From positions 129,411-193,410 of the forward strand of contig NZ_JOGO01000016.1 of NCBI RefSeq assembly GCF_000719475.1: a DNA stretch of 64,000 nt. The letters run 5' to 3'. The translations under genes and the position numbers were made by a program. Position 1 is the stretch's first letter; the number at the start of each line of letters is the position of its first letter. Origin of the DNA: Streptomyces sp. NRRL F-5630. Lineage in GTDB: Bacteria > Actinomycetota > Actinomycetes > Streptomycetales > Streptomycetaceae. This document shows, in pieces, positions 17,032-25,686 of this stretch. The notes under the pieces are model-generated. The model ran no database searches, was not told the DNA's origin, and saw nothing but the letters and a program-made list of their open reading frames with translations.

Positions 17032-18006
17032 TCAGTTGAGCGTGACCTGGCGGTTGGTGAGACCGGCGCGGGCACGGCGTTCCTCGGCGGTGAGCGGCGT
17101 CGTCGCGGCGAGCGCCGTGTCGAGGCGCTCGGCGAAGGCGGCGGCGGGCTTCTCGGTGTCCGCCGCGCTCATCGTGCTCGGCAGGTCCCAGACGGGCACG
17201 GTCAGCCCGTGCGCGCGGAAGGAGCCGACGAGCCGGGTGCCCTCGCCGAGCGAGGACTCACCGGCGGCGTGGAGCCGTGCGAGCGCGTCGAGCAGCTTCT
17301 CCTCGGGCACGGTCGTGACCCACCGCAGATGGTTCTTCTCCGGCACCTCGCACCAGTACGCGGCGTCGACACCGCTCAGTCGCACGGTCGGCACCGCCGC
17401 CGCGTCGGCGCGCTCCAGGGACGCCGTGACCTCGGCGGACGCGTTCCGCGCCTCGCCCTCGGGCAGCCAGAAGGCGAAGCCCTCGTGGACCTCGGGAACG
17501 AAGGGCGCGCCGAGATCCAGGAGGTCCTGGAGGCGCGGCCCGTCGACCGGGGCGCGCCGCGCCTCGACCGGGTTGCCCGGCTCGGCCGTGAGCGCGCGGC
17601 GCAGCGTGTCGGCGAGGTCGCGGCTCAGGTCGCCCGAGGCGGTGTCGTTCTGGAGGCCGAGCAGGACGGAGCCGTCCTCACGGCGCAGCGCGGGCCAGGC
17701 CATGGGCAGGACGGTCGCGAGGGTCACGGCGGGCACGCCCTCGGGCAGTCCGTCCGCGAGGTGGAGCGGAACGGTCGCGGCCGGCACGAGTTCGCGCAGC
17801 GCGACCCAGTCGGCCTCACCGGGCAGGCCCTCGAACGGGCGGCTGACGAGCTCGGTCGCCGCCTGCGCGGCGGCGCGCCCGTGACACGCCTTGTACCGGC
17901 GGCCCGAACCGCACGGGCAGGGCTCCCGTGCCCCGACCACCGGCACCTCACCGCCCGGGAACGCGGTGCTCGCCTTGCCCTTGGACTGCGGGCGCTTCTT
18001 GGCCAT
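17032..18006 (-). CDS. SEC-C motif DUF5926 family protein
   Basis: A 324-aa cytosolic protein. After a basic start (MAKKRPQSKGKA) it carries a SEC-C zinc motif, CPCGSGRRYKACHG (about residues 31-44), the same metal motif as at the end of SecA. The rest matches the actinobacterial DUF5926 family, with Trp-rich segments such as DAAYWCEVPEKNHLRW. Function is unknown; the motif suggests ribosome or SecA contact, which is inference. The ATG at 18006 follows GGGAGAACACCGACG. The gene stands alone. Confidence 0.85.
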   Translation of the reverse strand: MAKKRPQSKGKASTAFPGGEVPVVGAREPCPCGSGRRYKACHGRAAAQAATELVSRPFEGLPGEADWVALRELVPAATVPLHLADGLPEGVPAVTLATVLPMAWPALRREDGSVLLGLQNDTASGDLSRDLADTLRRALTAEPGNPVEARRAPVDGPRLQDLLDLGAPFVPEVHEGFAFWLPEGEARNASAEVTASLERADAAAVPTVRLSGVDAAYWCEVPEKNHLRWVTTVPEEKLLDALARLHAAGESSLGEGTRLVGSFRAHGLTVPVWDLPSTMSAADTEKPAAAFAERLDTALAATTPLTAEERRARAGLTNRQVTLN

Positions 18007-18621
18007 CGTCGGTGTTCTCCCGTCACGGCTCGGCAGGTACGGCGGCGAGCCTAACGTCTCGGGCCTTTGCGTCCCGACGCACTCGAACAGGTGAACGGAG
18101 GCGGGGGCGGGAGCGAGGCGCCGTGGACGGCCGTTCGGGTGGGTGAGGGGTCCGGGAGGGGGCCGGGTCCGCACGTCCGTGCGGAGGGGGTTTTGATGCG
18201 GGGCGGCGCCGTGCGGCTGGTGGTGCGCGGCGGTGGCGGGTGGCGCGCGAAGACGGTCGGGATTCGGGCAGGGAGAAGGGGGGATGGTGCCCGAGCGGGC
18301 ACGGGGTGGGGAGCAGGGGGCGCGCTGGAGGGGGCGGGTGCTTCCGCTGCCTCTCCTTCGTCGCGCACCGCACCGGCTGCTCGCGCGGGCGGGAACGGGT
18401 CGGACGTAGCGGCAGCGGGCGGCTGGCCGCGCGGGCGGGGGCTTCTCGGCGCTGGTTCGGGGCGGCGAGGAGGGTGGCCCGTGCAGGTGAGTGGCCGTCA
18501 GCCCTGCTGAAGGACTTGCCTCCTCGCGCCTGCCCCCGCGACTTACCTCTGCTCAGGGTTCGGCCCGGTCTGCGGCGCTCGCGGGGTCCCGCCTTCGCTC
18601 CCGCTCAGCCCCCCTCGACGG
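18007..18621. other. Gene-free GC-rich spacer
   Basis: Frames on the plus strand (for example 18067-18510) are Gly/Ala/Arg-rich with no recognisable domain or credible ribosome-binding site. The left part must hold the DUF5926 promoter. Confidence 0.35.
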
Positions 18622-19332
18622 TCAGCTCGCTCCGCCGAAGCGCGGTGTCCCGTACGGGGAGCCACCGAAACCGCCGCCCCGCCCGAAGCCCTTGCCCCGT
18701 CCGAAGCCGCTGCCGCCGTTGAGACCGCCGCTCTTTCCCCTGCGGCCCCCGCTGCCGCCCCCGGTGGTCTCTGGCTCCGTGTCCCCGAAACCGGTCTCGT
18801 CGAGACCCAGTTCCGCCAGCCCCGGGACGGCCGTCGCGCCGGTGACGCGGCTCGCGAAGTCCTCGGCGCGGTGGTCGTCGGGAGAGAGCGTGGCCCACAC
18901 GGTCACCTCGCCGTGCGGTTCGTCCCTGACGCCCCACTTCTCCGCGAGCGCCGTCACGATGCCGAGACCACGGCCACCGTGCGCGCTCACCGACGGGGTC
19001 GAGGGAACGGGCCGGGTGGGACCCCCGCCGTCCGTGACCTGCACGGTCAGCCGACCGCCGGGCGTCACCTCCCAGGCGGCGAGGACGTCACCCTCCTCGA
19101 ACTCCTCCGCGCCCGGACGCGTCGTCTCCTCGGGCAACGGCCTGCCGTGCCGACAGGCGTTGCTGAGCAGTTCGGAAAGGACGAGGACCGCGTCGTCGAT
19201 GACCGGGTCGGGTACTCCGTGCCCGGTCAGCTCGTCCCGCAGCCGATGCCGTGCCCTGTGTACGCCCGATGGACCGTGCGGTACGGCCATGCTCGACGAC
19301 GCGGGTACCTCCTGTGCGACCACCGTTGCCAC
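18622..19332 (-). CDS. HATPase (anti-sigma-like) protein with a glycine/arginine/phenylalanine-rich tail
   Basis: A GHKL ATPase of the RsbW-like class, 236 aa from the chosen start. The N box is in LSELLSNACRHG, the G1 region in VTDGGGPTRP and the G2 region in GGRGLGIV. AAGGAGG followed 8 bp later by GTG at 19332 decides the start; GTG at 19356 would add 8 residues. The unusual feature is the last 45 residues, made of GGGSGGRRGK, GFGRGKGFGRGGGFGG and similar, an RGG/FG-type low-complexity tail not needed for kinase function. Such tails elsewhere bind RNA or drive self-association; a role here is speculation. Confidence 0.82.
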   Translation of the reverse strand: MATVVAQEVPASSSMAVPHGPSGVHRARHRLRDELTGHGVPDPVIDDAVLVLSELLSNACRHGRPLPEETTRPGAEEFEEGDVLAAWEVTPGGRLTVQVTDGGGPTRPVPSTPSVSAHGGRGLGIVTALAEKWGVRDEPHGEVTVWATLSPDDHRAEDFASRVTGATAVPGLAELGLDETGFGDTEPETTGGGSGGRRGKSGGLNGGSGFGRGKGFGRGGGFGGSPYGTPRFGGAS

Positions 19333-19856
19333 CCCCGGAACCTCCTTCACCCCCACGCCAGGGAGTCAATGCCCCCCTGGACTGGACCGGAAACCGGCCA
19401 ACGGCCGCGGTCCGGAGGCATTCGCCCCGCCCACCACGCAGCGAGTGCGCCGGAGCACTCCGCGTACAGAACGGCCCGCGCGGAAGACAGCGGTTACCAC
19501 GAGCGGACCGGACCGACCGGTTCCGTGCCGGGCACGCGGCCCGCGCCGGGGGCTCACTCCACCCCTGGTGTCCTGCGAACATGTCTTCGTCATATGCACG
19601 GGGCGCCCACCTGCGGTACCCCGCCCCGGACAGGCGCCCGGGCCGCCCGCGCGTGCCGCCCGCGACCCCCCCGCGCCCGGCGCTCCCCCGCCCGCGACCC
19701 GCCCACCTCTCCATCACGCCCTACCGCAAGACGTTTTCCAGCCGCCGCCGGGGCCCCGTCCCGGCCTTCTGCCGCCGGGGCCCGTTCCCGGCCCCTCCGC
19801 CGCCCGGTGTCCGCTCCCGGCCTCTCCGCCGCGGGACCGCCAGGAGCCGCGCCGTC
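19333..19856. other. Gene-free spacer upstream of the HATPase gene
   Basis: It includes the promoter region of the leftward HATPase gene and the 3' region of the GDPD gene. I see no gene, repeat or strong hairpin. Confidence 0.35.
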
Positions 19857-20708
19857 TCACCGCCCGAGCTGCTGGAGCACCGCCCGGGGCCGGTTCGTGA
19901 TCACCGCGTCGACGCCGAGCCGTACGCACAGATCCACGTCCGCCGGATTGTTGACGGTCCAGACATGCACGGGGTGCCCCGCCTCCTGCATCCGCGCCAC
20001 GTACGCGGGATGGTTGCGGATCAGCCGGATGCTCGGCCCCGCGATCCGCACCCCCGGGGGCAGGCGCCCCTCGCGGTGCCGGGGGGAGGCGAACTGGGTG
20101 AGGTGAACGGTCGGCAGGAGCGGCGCGAGCACCCGCACGCGGTTCAGCGACCTCGCCGAGAAGCTCATGACCCGAACGGGCGAGGGGGCGGGCAGGAACG
20201 GATCGCCCGTCCCTTCCTCGTTCTCGGCGACCCCCGTCTTGCCCGTGAGCCCGAAGCGTTCGAGCAGGTGGATGAGGCGCTCCTCCACCTGCCCGGCCCA
20301 GCGGGTGGGGTGTTTCGTCTCGACGGCGAGTTCGAGCCGCCGCCCCGAGGCGTTCGTGTCGACCAGAAGTTCGAGCAAGCGTTCGAGGGTCAGGACGGAG
20401 GTGGTCTCCGGGTCCCAGTCGGGCGACTCCTCGGCCTCGTCCCGGCCCTTCCAGGAGCCGAAGTCGAGCGCGGCGAGTTCGGCGAGTTCGAGCGCCGAGA
20501 CGGCACCGCGCCCGTTCGACGTGCGGTTGACCCGCCGGTCGTGGACGCACACGAGGTGCCCGTCCGCGGTCAGGCGGACATCGCATTCCAGGGCGTCGGC
20601 GCCCTCCTCGATGGCCCGCGCGTAGGCCGCGAGCGTGTGTTCGGGCGCGGCCTCGGAGGCGCCGCGGTGGGCGACGACCTGGGGGGTGTGGTGTCGAGCG
20701 TCGGTCAC
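19857..20708 (-). CDS. Glycerophosphodiester phosphodiesterase
   Basis: A 283-aa GDPD-family TIM-barrel enzyme that splits glycerophosphodiesters into glycerol-3-phosphate and an alcohol. The catalytic signature is clear: VAHRGASEAAPEHTLAAY (residues 12-29, His-Arg-Gly and Glu), ALECDVRLTADGHLVCVHD (Glu-x-Asp and catalytic His), a Lys in VETKHP, and HVWTVNNP towards the end. There is no signal peptide, so it acts in the cytosol on recycled phospholipid head groups. GTG at 20708 is the start (MTDARHH). Confidence 0.93.
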   Translation of the reverse strand: MTDARHHTPQVVAHRGASEAAPEHTLAAYARAIEEGADALECDVRLTADGHLVCVHDRRVNRTSNGRGAVSALELAELAALDFGSWKGRDEAEESPDWDPETTSVLTLERLLELLVDTNASGRRLELAVETKHPTRWAGQVEERLIHLLERFGLTGKTGVAENEEGTGDPFLPAPSPVRVMSFSARSLNRVRVLAPLLPTVHLTQFASPRHREGRLPPGVRIAGPSIRLIRNHPAYVARMQEAGHPVHVWTVNNPADVDLCVRLGVDAVITNRPRAVLQQLGR

Positions 20709-21226
20709 GCCGCCATGCTCGCACCGCCCCCCTTCCCCCGCGCGGCACATAGAGCGACCGGGGATGCCACCGCTTCTTCGCCCGCGCCTCCCGCGCCCGG
20801 CTCCTGTGCGTGCGCCCCGCCAGGGCCTGTACGAGGCGTGTACACGCCCTGTGCGGGGCCTGGGTGGGGGCGCGCGCGGGGGGCGTGCGGGGGTGTTTGA
20901 TGGGGGCGTACGGGTGCACGTCCGGAGTCTTCCGGGGCGCACTCCAGTCGGGTTGCCGTAGGTATTCCGGTGGGCCGAAGGGTGCGCTCGCGGTGATGAT
21001 CGACATGACGCGTACACACAGGGTCGGCTTACAGTGCCCTGACGTGCGGTGGGAAAAGCTGACCGCAGACGAATGACCGTGGACGACGATCGTGCGCAAC
21101 GATCGAGAAACCCAGTACCGGCGCTCCGGCGCCGGGCGGGTGGACGGTTCGCCGGGAGGCGGCCGTGCACCCACTCGTGGGACCCGTACCGACCGTGGGA
21201 CCGCCGTGACCGAGGAGACTGAGCCC
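20709..21226. other. Divergent promoter region between GDPD and htrA
   Basis: It contains a perfect 14-bp palindrome at 20835-20848. TTACAGTG near 21030 could be the -10 of the htrA promoter. Short frames here have no support. Confidence 0.35.
20835..20848. repeat. 14-bp perfect palindrome
   Basis: GGCGTGTACACGCC reads identically on both strands. It lies 126 bp upstream of the GDPD start and 378 bp upstream of htrA, and may be an operator or chance. Confidence 0.4.
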
Positions 21227-22885
21227 GTGAGCACCGAGAACGAGGGCAACGAGGTACCCCCCGCCCCGTCCGCACCTCCCGCTTCGGCCGAGGGCTCGGA
21301 GCGGCGAGCGGAGACCGTCCCGAGCGACCGGACGGGTCCGGCCGCGCCGAGCGAGCCGGGCGCCCCCGCCCCGGCGGCGCCCGCCGCCGAGCCCTCACCG
21401 CGCACCATGGCCTTCGACAAGCCGGTCACCCGGCCGGAGTCCCAGGCCGCCACCGGCGCGGCCCCCGAGGCCGGCGTCCAGCCGCCCGCCATGCCCGGCC
21501 GGCCCCCGCAGGCCCCCTCCGCCGCTTGGCCCCCGCCCCCGCCGCCGGTCCCCGCCTACCAGGCCGGTGGCCCGCAGCAGGTCCACCCCGGCGTGCCCGG
21601 GGCCCCCGGTGAGGGACAGCAGGACGCGCGGCACGGCCAGGGCGGCTACGCCGCCTACGGCGCGGGCGACGCCCAGGGCTACGGCGGCTACGGCGGTGAC
21701 CAGGGCGGCCACGGAGGCTGGGGCGGCGGTCCCTTCCAGCAGCCGCAGCCGCCCCGCCGCAAGCGCGGCCGGGGCGCCTTCCTCGCCGCCGTGATCGTGG
21801 CCGCGCTCGTCGCGGGCGGCGTCGGCGGCGGCATCGGCTACTGGGCCGCCGACCGCGACGACAACGGCACGGGCTCCACGACGATCGCGGCGGCCGACAG
21901 CCCCGCCAGCACCAAGCGCGCCGCCGGTTCCGTCGCGGGCATCGCCCAGGCGGCCCTGCCGAGCGTCGTGACGATCGAGGCGCAGGGCGGCGACGGCGAG
22001 GGCTCCACGGGCACCGGCTTCGTCTACGACAAGCAGGGCCACATCCTCACCAACAACCACGTCGTCGCCTCCGCCGCGTCGGGCGGCAAGCTCACCGCGA
22101 CCTTCTCCAACGGCAAGAAGTACGCGGCCGAGGTGATCGGCCACGCGCAGGGCTACGACGTCGCGGTGATCAAGCTCAAGAACGCCTCGGGCCTCAAGCC
22201 GCTCGTGCTCGGCGACTCGGACCGTACGGCCGTCGGCGACTCGACGATCGCGATCGGCGCCCCCTTCGGCCTGTCCAACACGGTGACCACGGGCATCGTC
22301 AGCGCCAAGGACCGCCCGGTCGCCTCCAGCGACGGCGAGAGCGCGAAGAGCTCGTACATGAGCGCCCTCCAGACCGACGCCTCGATCAACCCGGGCAACT
22401 CCGGCGGCCCGCTCCTCAACGAGCGCGGCCAGGTCATCGGCATCAACTCGGCGATCCAGCCCGGCAACTCGGGCGGCGGCCTCGGCGGCGGCTCCAGCCA
22501 GGGCGGCTCGATCGGCCTCGGCTTCGCCATCCCGATCAACCAGGCGAAGCGGGTCGCCGAACAGCTCATCAAGACCGGCACCCCGGTCTACCCGGTGATC
22601 GGCGCGACGGTGTCCCTTGAGGAGGGCATGGACGGCGCCACGGTCTCCGACCAGGGCACGGGCAGCGACCCGGCCGTCACCCCCGGCGGCCCCGCCGCCA
22701 AGGCCGGTCTCAAGTCCGGCGACACGATCACCAAGCTCGACGACACGATCATCGACAGCGGCCCGACGCTCATCGGCGAGATCTGGACCCACCAGCCCGG
22801 TGACAAGGTCAAGATCACCTACAAGCGCGACGGCAAGGAACGCACCACCGAAGTCACCCTCGGCCAGCGCAAGGGCGACGACTAG
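21227..22885 (+). CDS. HtrA/DegP-family membrane-anchored serine protease with PDZ domain
   Basis: A 552-aa protein. Residues 1-180 form a cytoplasmic, Pro/Gly/Gln-rich disordered region ending in RRKRGRG. One helix (about 182-204) crosses the membrane, so the protease acts outside the cell membrane. The trypsin-like domain has His in LTNNHVV (about 275), Asp in YDVAVIK (about 310) and Ser in INPGNSGGPL (about 392). A PDZ domain fills about 455-545, with AAKAGLKSGDTITKLDD. It should degrade or refold misfolded exported proteins. GTG at 21227 follows GAGGAGACTGAGCCC; GTG at 21206 is an alternative. Confidence 0.93.
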   Translation: MSTENEGNEVPPAPSAPPASAEGSERRAETVPSDRTGPAAPSEPGAPAPAAPAAEPSPRTMAFDKPVTRPESQAATGAAPEAGVQPPAMPGRPPQAPSAAWPPPPPPVPAYQAGGPQQVHPGVPGAPGEGQQDARHGQGGYAAYGAGDAQGYGGYGGDQGGHGGWGGGPFQQPQPPRRKRGRGAFLAAVIVAALVAGGVGGGIGYWAADRDDNGTGSTTIAAADSPASTKRAAGSVAGIAQAALPSVVTIEAQGGDGEGSTGTGFVYDKQGHILTNNHVVASAASGGKLTATFSNGKKYAAEVIGHAQGYDVAVIKLKNASGLKPLVLGDSDRTAVGDSTIAIGAPFGLSNTVTTGIVSAKDRPVASSDGESAKSSYMSALQTDASINPGNSGGPLLNERGQVIGINSAIQPGNSGGGLGGGSSQGGSIGLGFAIPINQAKRVAEQLIKTGTPVYPVIGATVSLEEGMDGATVSDQGTGSDPAVTPGGPAAKAGLKSGDTITKLDDTIIDSGPTLIGEIWTHQPGDKVKITYKRDGKERTTEVTLGQRKGDD

Positions 22886-22899
22886 ACCGGTACGCTGTA

Positions 22900-22930
22900 C
22901 CCCGCCCCACCGGCCTCCGGCGGGGCGGGG
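22900..22930 (+). terminator. htrA terminator abutting tRNA-Ser
   Basis: The inverted repeat CCCCGCCCC / GGGGCGGGG (9 bp, 13-nt loop) starts 15 bp after the htrA stop; its right arm reaches into the first two bases of the tRNA. Confidence 0.55.
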
Positions 22931-23015
22931 AGGGTTGCCCGAGCGGCCTAAGGGAACGGTCTTGAAAACCGTCGTGGTGGCGACACCACCGTGGGTTCAA
23001 ATCCCACACCCTCCG
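22929..23015 (+). tRNA. tRNA-Ser (anticodon UGA)
   Basis: A class II tRNA of 87 nt. The acceptor stem is GGAGGGT paired with ACCCTCC (23008-23014), with discriminator G. The anticodon loop CTTGAAA gives UGA (reads UCA/UCG family). A long variable arm (GTGGTGGCGACACCAC) is present, as is the T loop GTTCAAATC. CCA is not encoded. An integrase remnant sits just downstream, so the 3' end may have been an attachment site. Confidence 0.95.
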
Positions 23016-23041
23016 CCCGAGGTCGCAAAGACCGCAGCTCA

Positions 23042-23075
23042 GAAGGGGCGCACCGCAGACGCGGGGCGCCCCTTC
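23042..23075 (+). terminator. tRNA-Ser terminator hairpin
   Basis: GAAGGGGCGC / GCGCCCCTTC, 10-bp perfect stem with a 14-nt loop, lies 27 bp after the tRNA. Confidence 0.65.
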
Positions 23076-23156
23076 GGCGTGTGGGGTGTCTCAGGCTGAG
23101 CGCGTAAATCCCGCCCGTGACCAGGGCGTGCGGGCCATACACGGGCCAAATCCGAG

Positions 23157-23612
23157 CTACTCCGGGGCCTCAAGTGCGGCGGAGATACGGCGGTTGGCCT
23201 CGGTCTGGTCCTTGCGGAGCACCTTCGCGTAGAAGCGGTAGAGGACGGCAACGCTGTGCCCGGCGCGGCGGGCGACCTCGGCGGGCTCAAGGCCCTGCTC
23301 GATCCACAGGGACACGCCGGCGGCGCGGTTGCAGTACGGGTCCTCGGCGAGCGGCGTCTTGAGTTCCTTCGGGGTGAGGACCGCTTCGCGGGCGGCCTGC
23401 CACGCCTCGGTGTACTCGGTGGAGCGCAGTCGGCCGCCACGGACGGCGGGGAAGAGGCGGCCGTCGGTCGGAGGCCGAGAAAGGTCTTCTCGGGCCACGG
23501 GCTCGCCCTTCTTGGGTCGTCCGCCGCCCCTCCCGGACGTGCCTCCCCGCCGCGCCGGTGTCTTCTCCCCCCAGTGAGCACCGGGGCGCCCCCAGGCCGG
23601 GCGGTCGCGCAC
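23157..23612 (-). pseudogene. Tyrosine recombinase (integrase) C-terminal remnant
   Basis: Only about 100 residues of an integrase C-terminal domain remain, from GRLFPAVRGG to the stop at 23157. ARRAGHSVAVLYRFYAK contains the box II His and the presumed Tyr nucleophile. The motif normally read PYDLRHAGVSLWL is PYCNRAAGVSLWI here, so a catalytic-box His is gone. The N-terminal core- and arm-binding domains are missing, and the first 45 residues of the frame are probably not integrase. It points towards tRNA-Ser(UGA), the classic integration target. No excisionase, replication or transfer genes are nearby. This is the leftover of an old integrated element. Confidence 0.8.
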
Positions 23613-23661
23613 GGTGGCGTGCTCCTCCCTGCACCGAGAGCGGGTGACATACCGTCCGGGG

Positions 23662-24612
23662 ATGGGGAATGCGGAGGCAGTGGGGGCGGAGGCGGCGGTC
23701 GCGTGGGCGCGGGAGATGCTGCCCGCGGGGGACCGGGTTGTCGGGGTGGAACGGCTGCGGGGCGGCTGGACCTCGGAGATGCGGCGACTGGAGGTGCGGG
23801 GGGTCTCGGGCTCGTACGGGGTGGTGCTGCGCAGCTTCGTGAAGGAGTTCTACGTGCGGCACGCCGCTGGGCTGCTGCGGCGCGAGGCCGATGTGCTGCG
23901 CCTCCTGGAGGCGGAAGCCGGGGTGCCGGCGGCGCGGTGTCTCGGGGTCGAACCGGCGGGAGAGCCGCCGTCCTTGCTGATGACGCTGCTGCCGGGGAGC
24001 GTGCGGCTCGACGAGGAAGGGGCGGAGCGGCGCGCCGAGTTGCTCGCCCGGCAGCTTCTGGCCATCCATGAAGTGCGGCCCCCGGCCGCCGAGAGGCGGC
24101 CCCGCGTCTACGAGGCATGGACCTCGTCGGCGCGGGTGCGGGTCCCGGAGGGGACACGCCGGCCGGACGTGTGGGCGCGAGCCATCGGCCTCATCGGTGC
24201 CGCCCCACCGCCGTACGTGCCCCGCTTCCTGCACCGCGACTTTCATCCCGGCAACGTCCTCTTCACGGGGACCGGCGCGGAGACCGCTGTCAGCGGCGTC
24301 GTCGACTGGGTCGAGACGTCGTGGGGGCCCGTCGACCTCGATGTCGCCCACTGCTCGACCGCGCTCGCGCTGCTCCACGGCGTGCCCGCCGGGATGCGCT
24401 TCGCCGAGCGGTACGTCGCGGCGGGCGGGACGCTGGCTCCCGAACCCGCCGCGCACTTGTACTGGCGCCTCCTCGACGCGCTCGCCTTCGCGCCGGACGC
24501 CGAGAAGGTCGCCGAGCCGTGGCGCGAACTCGGCCGTACCGACCTCACGCCCGCGCTGCTCGGCGAGCGCTTGGAGGAGTACGTGGCCGAGCTGCTGCGA
24601 CGGTACGACTGA
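23662..24612 (+). CDS. Aminoglycoside phosphotransferase-fold kinase (APH family)
   Basis: A 316-aa cytosolic small-molecule kinase. The catalytic loop is FLHRDFHPGNVLF (about residues 192-204), and the metal-binding Asp follows in VVDWVETSWGPVDLDVAH. The N-lobe begins with RLRGGWTSEMRRL. APH-fold proteins phosphorylate aminoglycosides, choline, homoserine or other substrates; nothing here tells which, so a resistance role should not be assumed. ATG at 23662 was chosen; an in-frame GTG at 23644 is possible. It lies between the integrase remnant and the parS array. Confidence 0.85.
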   Translation: MGNAEAVGAEAAVAWAREMLPAGDRVVGVERLRGGWTSEMRRLEVRGVSGSYGVVLRSFVKEFYVRHAAGLLRREADVLRLLEAEAGVPAARCLGVEPAGEPPSLLMTLLPGSVRLDEEGAERRAELLARQLLAIHEVRPPAAERRPRVYEAWTSSARVRVPEGTRRPDVWARAIGLIGAAPPPYVPRFLHRDFHPGNVLFTGTGAETAVSGVVDWVETSWGPVDLDVAHCSTALALLHGVPAGMRFAERYVAAGGTLAPEPAAHLYWRLLDALAFAPDAEKVAEPWRELGRTDLTPALLGERLEEYVAELLRRYD

Positions 24613-24802
24613 GAGCCGTCCCGGCCCTCGCCCGGGCATCAGGCTCACGCCCGGCCCCTCCTGCTCACCGCACGGCGGGTATTGCGGGTCCAGTGCAGGT
24701 GTCGGCGGGGCGGGAAGGGCGCCGGTTCGCGGAAGCGGAGCGAATTCCGGCCGGGTAGGAGCGTGGACGTGACACCGAGAGGGGCGGGCGGTCGGCGGCG
24801 AT

Positions 24803-24816
24803 GTTTCACGTGGAAC
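24803..24816. promoter_or_regulatory. parS site 1 of the array (one mismatch)
   Basis: GTTTCACGTGGAAC differs from the consensus palindrome at one position and has the ATG/ATC flank seen at the other sites. Confidence 0.85.
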
Positions 24817-24844
24817 ATCATCAGGGGGGTGGGAAGTGCGGGAT

Positions 24845-24858
24845 GTTTCACGTGAAAC
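24845..24858. promoter_or_regulatory. parS site 2 of the array (perfect)
   Basis: GTTTCACGTGAAAC, starting 42 bp after the start of site 1. Confidence 0.93.
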
Positions 24859-24888
24859 ATGTGCCCTATTCCATGAGACTTGGACGAT

Positions 24889-24902
24889 GTTTCACGTGAA
24901 AC
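24889..24902. promoter_or_regulatory. parS site 3 of the array (perfect)
   Basis: GTTTCACGTGAAAC, starting 44 bp after the start of site 2. Confidence 0.93.
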
Positions 24903-24931
24903 ATCCGGTTATGCGACGTACTTATAGGGAT

Positions 24932-24945
24932 GTTCCACGTGAAAC
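24932..24945. promoter_or_regulatory. parS site 4 of the array (one mismatch)
   Basis: GTTCCACGTGAAAC, starting 43 bp after the start of site 3 and ending 21 bp before the start of the next gene. Confidence 0.85.
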
Positions 24946-24966
24946 ATCGAGATACGCGGGGTGTTC

Positions 24967-25686
24967 ATGACGGAGGTCCGAAGGCTGGAGCCCTGGGAAG
25001 GCGCCCCGGAGAGCGCCATCGGCCGGGTCTGGTACGTCAGTTACGGCTCCAATATGCGGCTCGCCCGCTTCCTCGCGTACGTACGAGGTGGGCGGGCCGA
25101 AGGCGGAGCGCTGGAGCACCCGGGGTGCCGCGATCCCGAACCCCCGCGCTCCTGGGCGGCTCTGGAGTTGCGGGGACGGCTGTACTTCGCGACGGAATCG
25201 CGGATCTGGGGCGGCGGGCGCGCGTTCTTCGAGCCGCCGGACGGCTCGCGTGTGCGGCAGGCGGACCGCGACACGGGGCTGATCGGCTCCGACGCCGGGC
25301 AGGCGGTCGCCGGGGCGCTGGGTAGCGTCTCGGGCGCTGGGCGAGTGCTCGCGCGGGCTTACGACGTGAGCCGGGAGCAGTTCGCGGACGTGGCCGCGCA
25401 GGAGATGTACCGGGCGCCGGGTGACGGGCCCGGTCTGGAAACGGTGCTCGCCGGCGGTGAACGCGCGGTGCGGTGCGGCCCCGGGCGTTATGAGACGTTG
25501 CTCTGTCTCGGCGCGCTGGACGGACGCCCCGCCCTCACCTTCACCGCACCGTGGCGGGCGGCCGACGCGGTGCCCAACTCTCCCTCGGAGCGTTATCTGG
25601 CCCAGCTTGCCGGGGGGTTGGCCGAAACGGAGGCGTGGAGCGCGGCCCGCATTCGTGCCTACCTGGCGGCGGCAGCGGTGGAGTAG
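24967..25686 (+). CDS. Gamma-glutamylcyclotransferase-fold protein
   Basis: A 239-aa cytosolic protein. The N-terminal WYVSYGSNMRLARF (about residues 23-36) is the YGSN motif of the GGCT/BtrG-like fold, which binds the gamma-glutamyl group; the catalytic Glu is not assigned with confidence. Family members cyclise gamma-glutamyl amines to 5-oxoproline; the substrate here is unknown. Streptomyces homologues are sometimes mislabelled histone deacetylase. ATG at 24967 was chosen; an in-frame GTG at 24961 is equally possible and neither has a strong ribosome-binding site. It starts only 21 bp after a parS site, so ParB could affect its transcription. Confidence 0.75.
   Translation: MTEVRRLEPWEGAPESAIGRVWYVSYGSNMRLARFLAYVRGGRAEGGALEHPGCRDPEPPRSWAALELRGRLYFATESRIWGGGRAFFEPPDGSRVRQADRDTGLIGSDAGQAVAGALGSVSGAGRVLARAYDVSREQFADVAAQEMYRAPGDGPGLETVLAGGERAVRCGPGRYETLLCLGALDGRPALTFTAPWRAADAVPNSPSERYLAQLAGGLAETEAWSAARIRAYLAAAAVE

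Larger units (their letters stand above)
24613..24966. other. Intergenic region carrying the parS array
   Basis: There is no gene. Four parS-type palindromes occupy 24803-24945, embedded in DNA of lower GC (for example around 24861-24930). The promoter of the following gene must lie within or after the array. Confidence 0.7.

Noticed and set aside
18067..18510. A 147-codon plus-strand frame between DUF5926 and the HATPase gene
   Set aside because: The composition is Gly/Ala/Arg only, without a ribosome-binding site or similarity.
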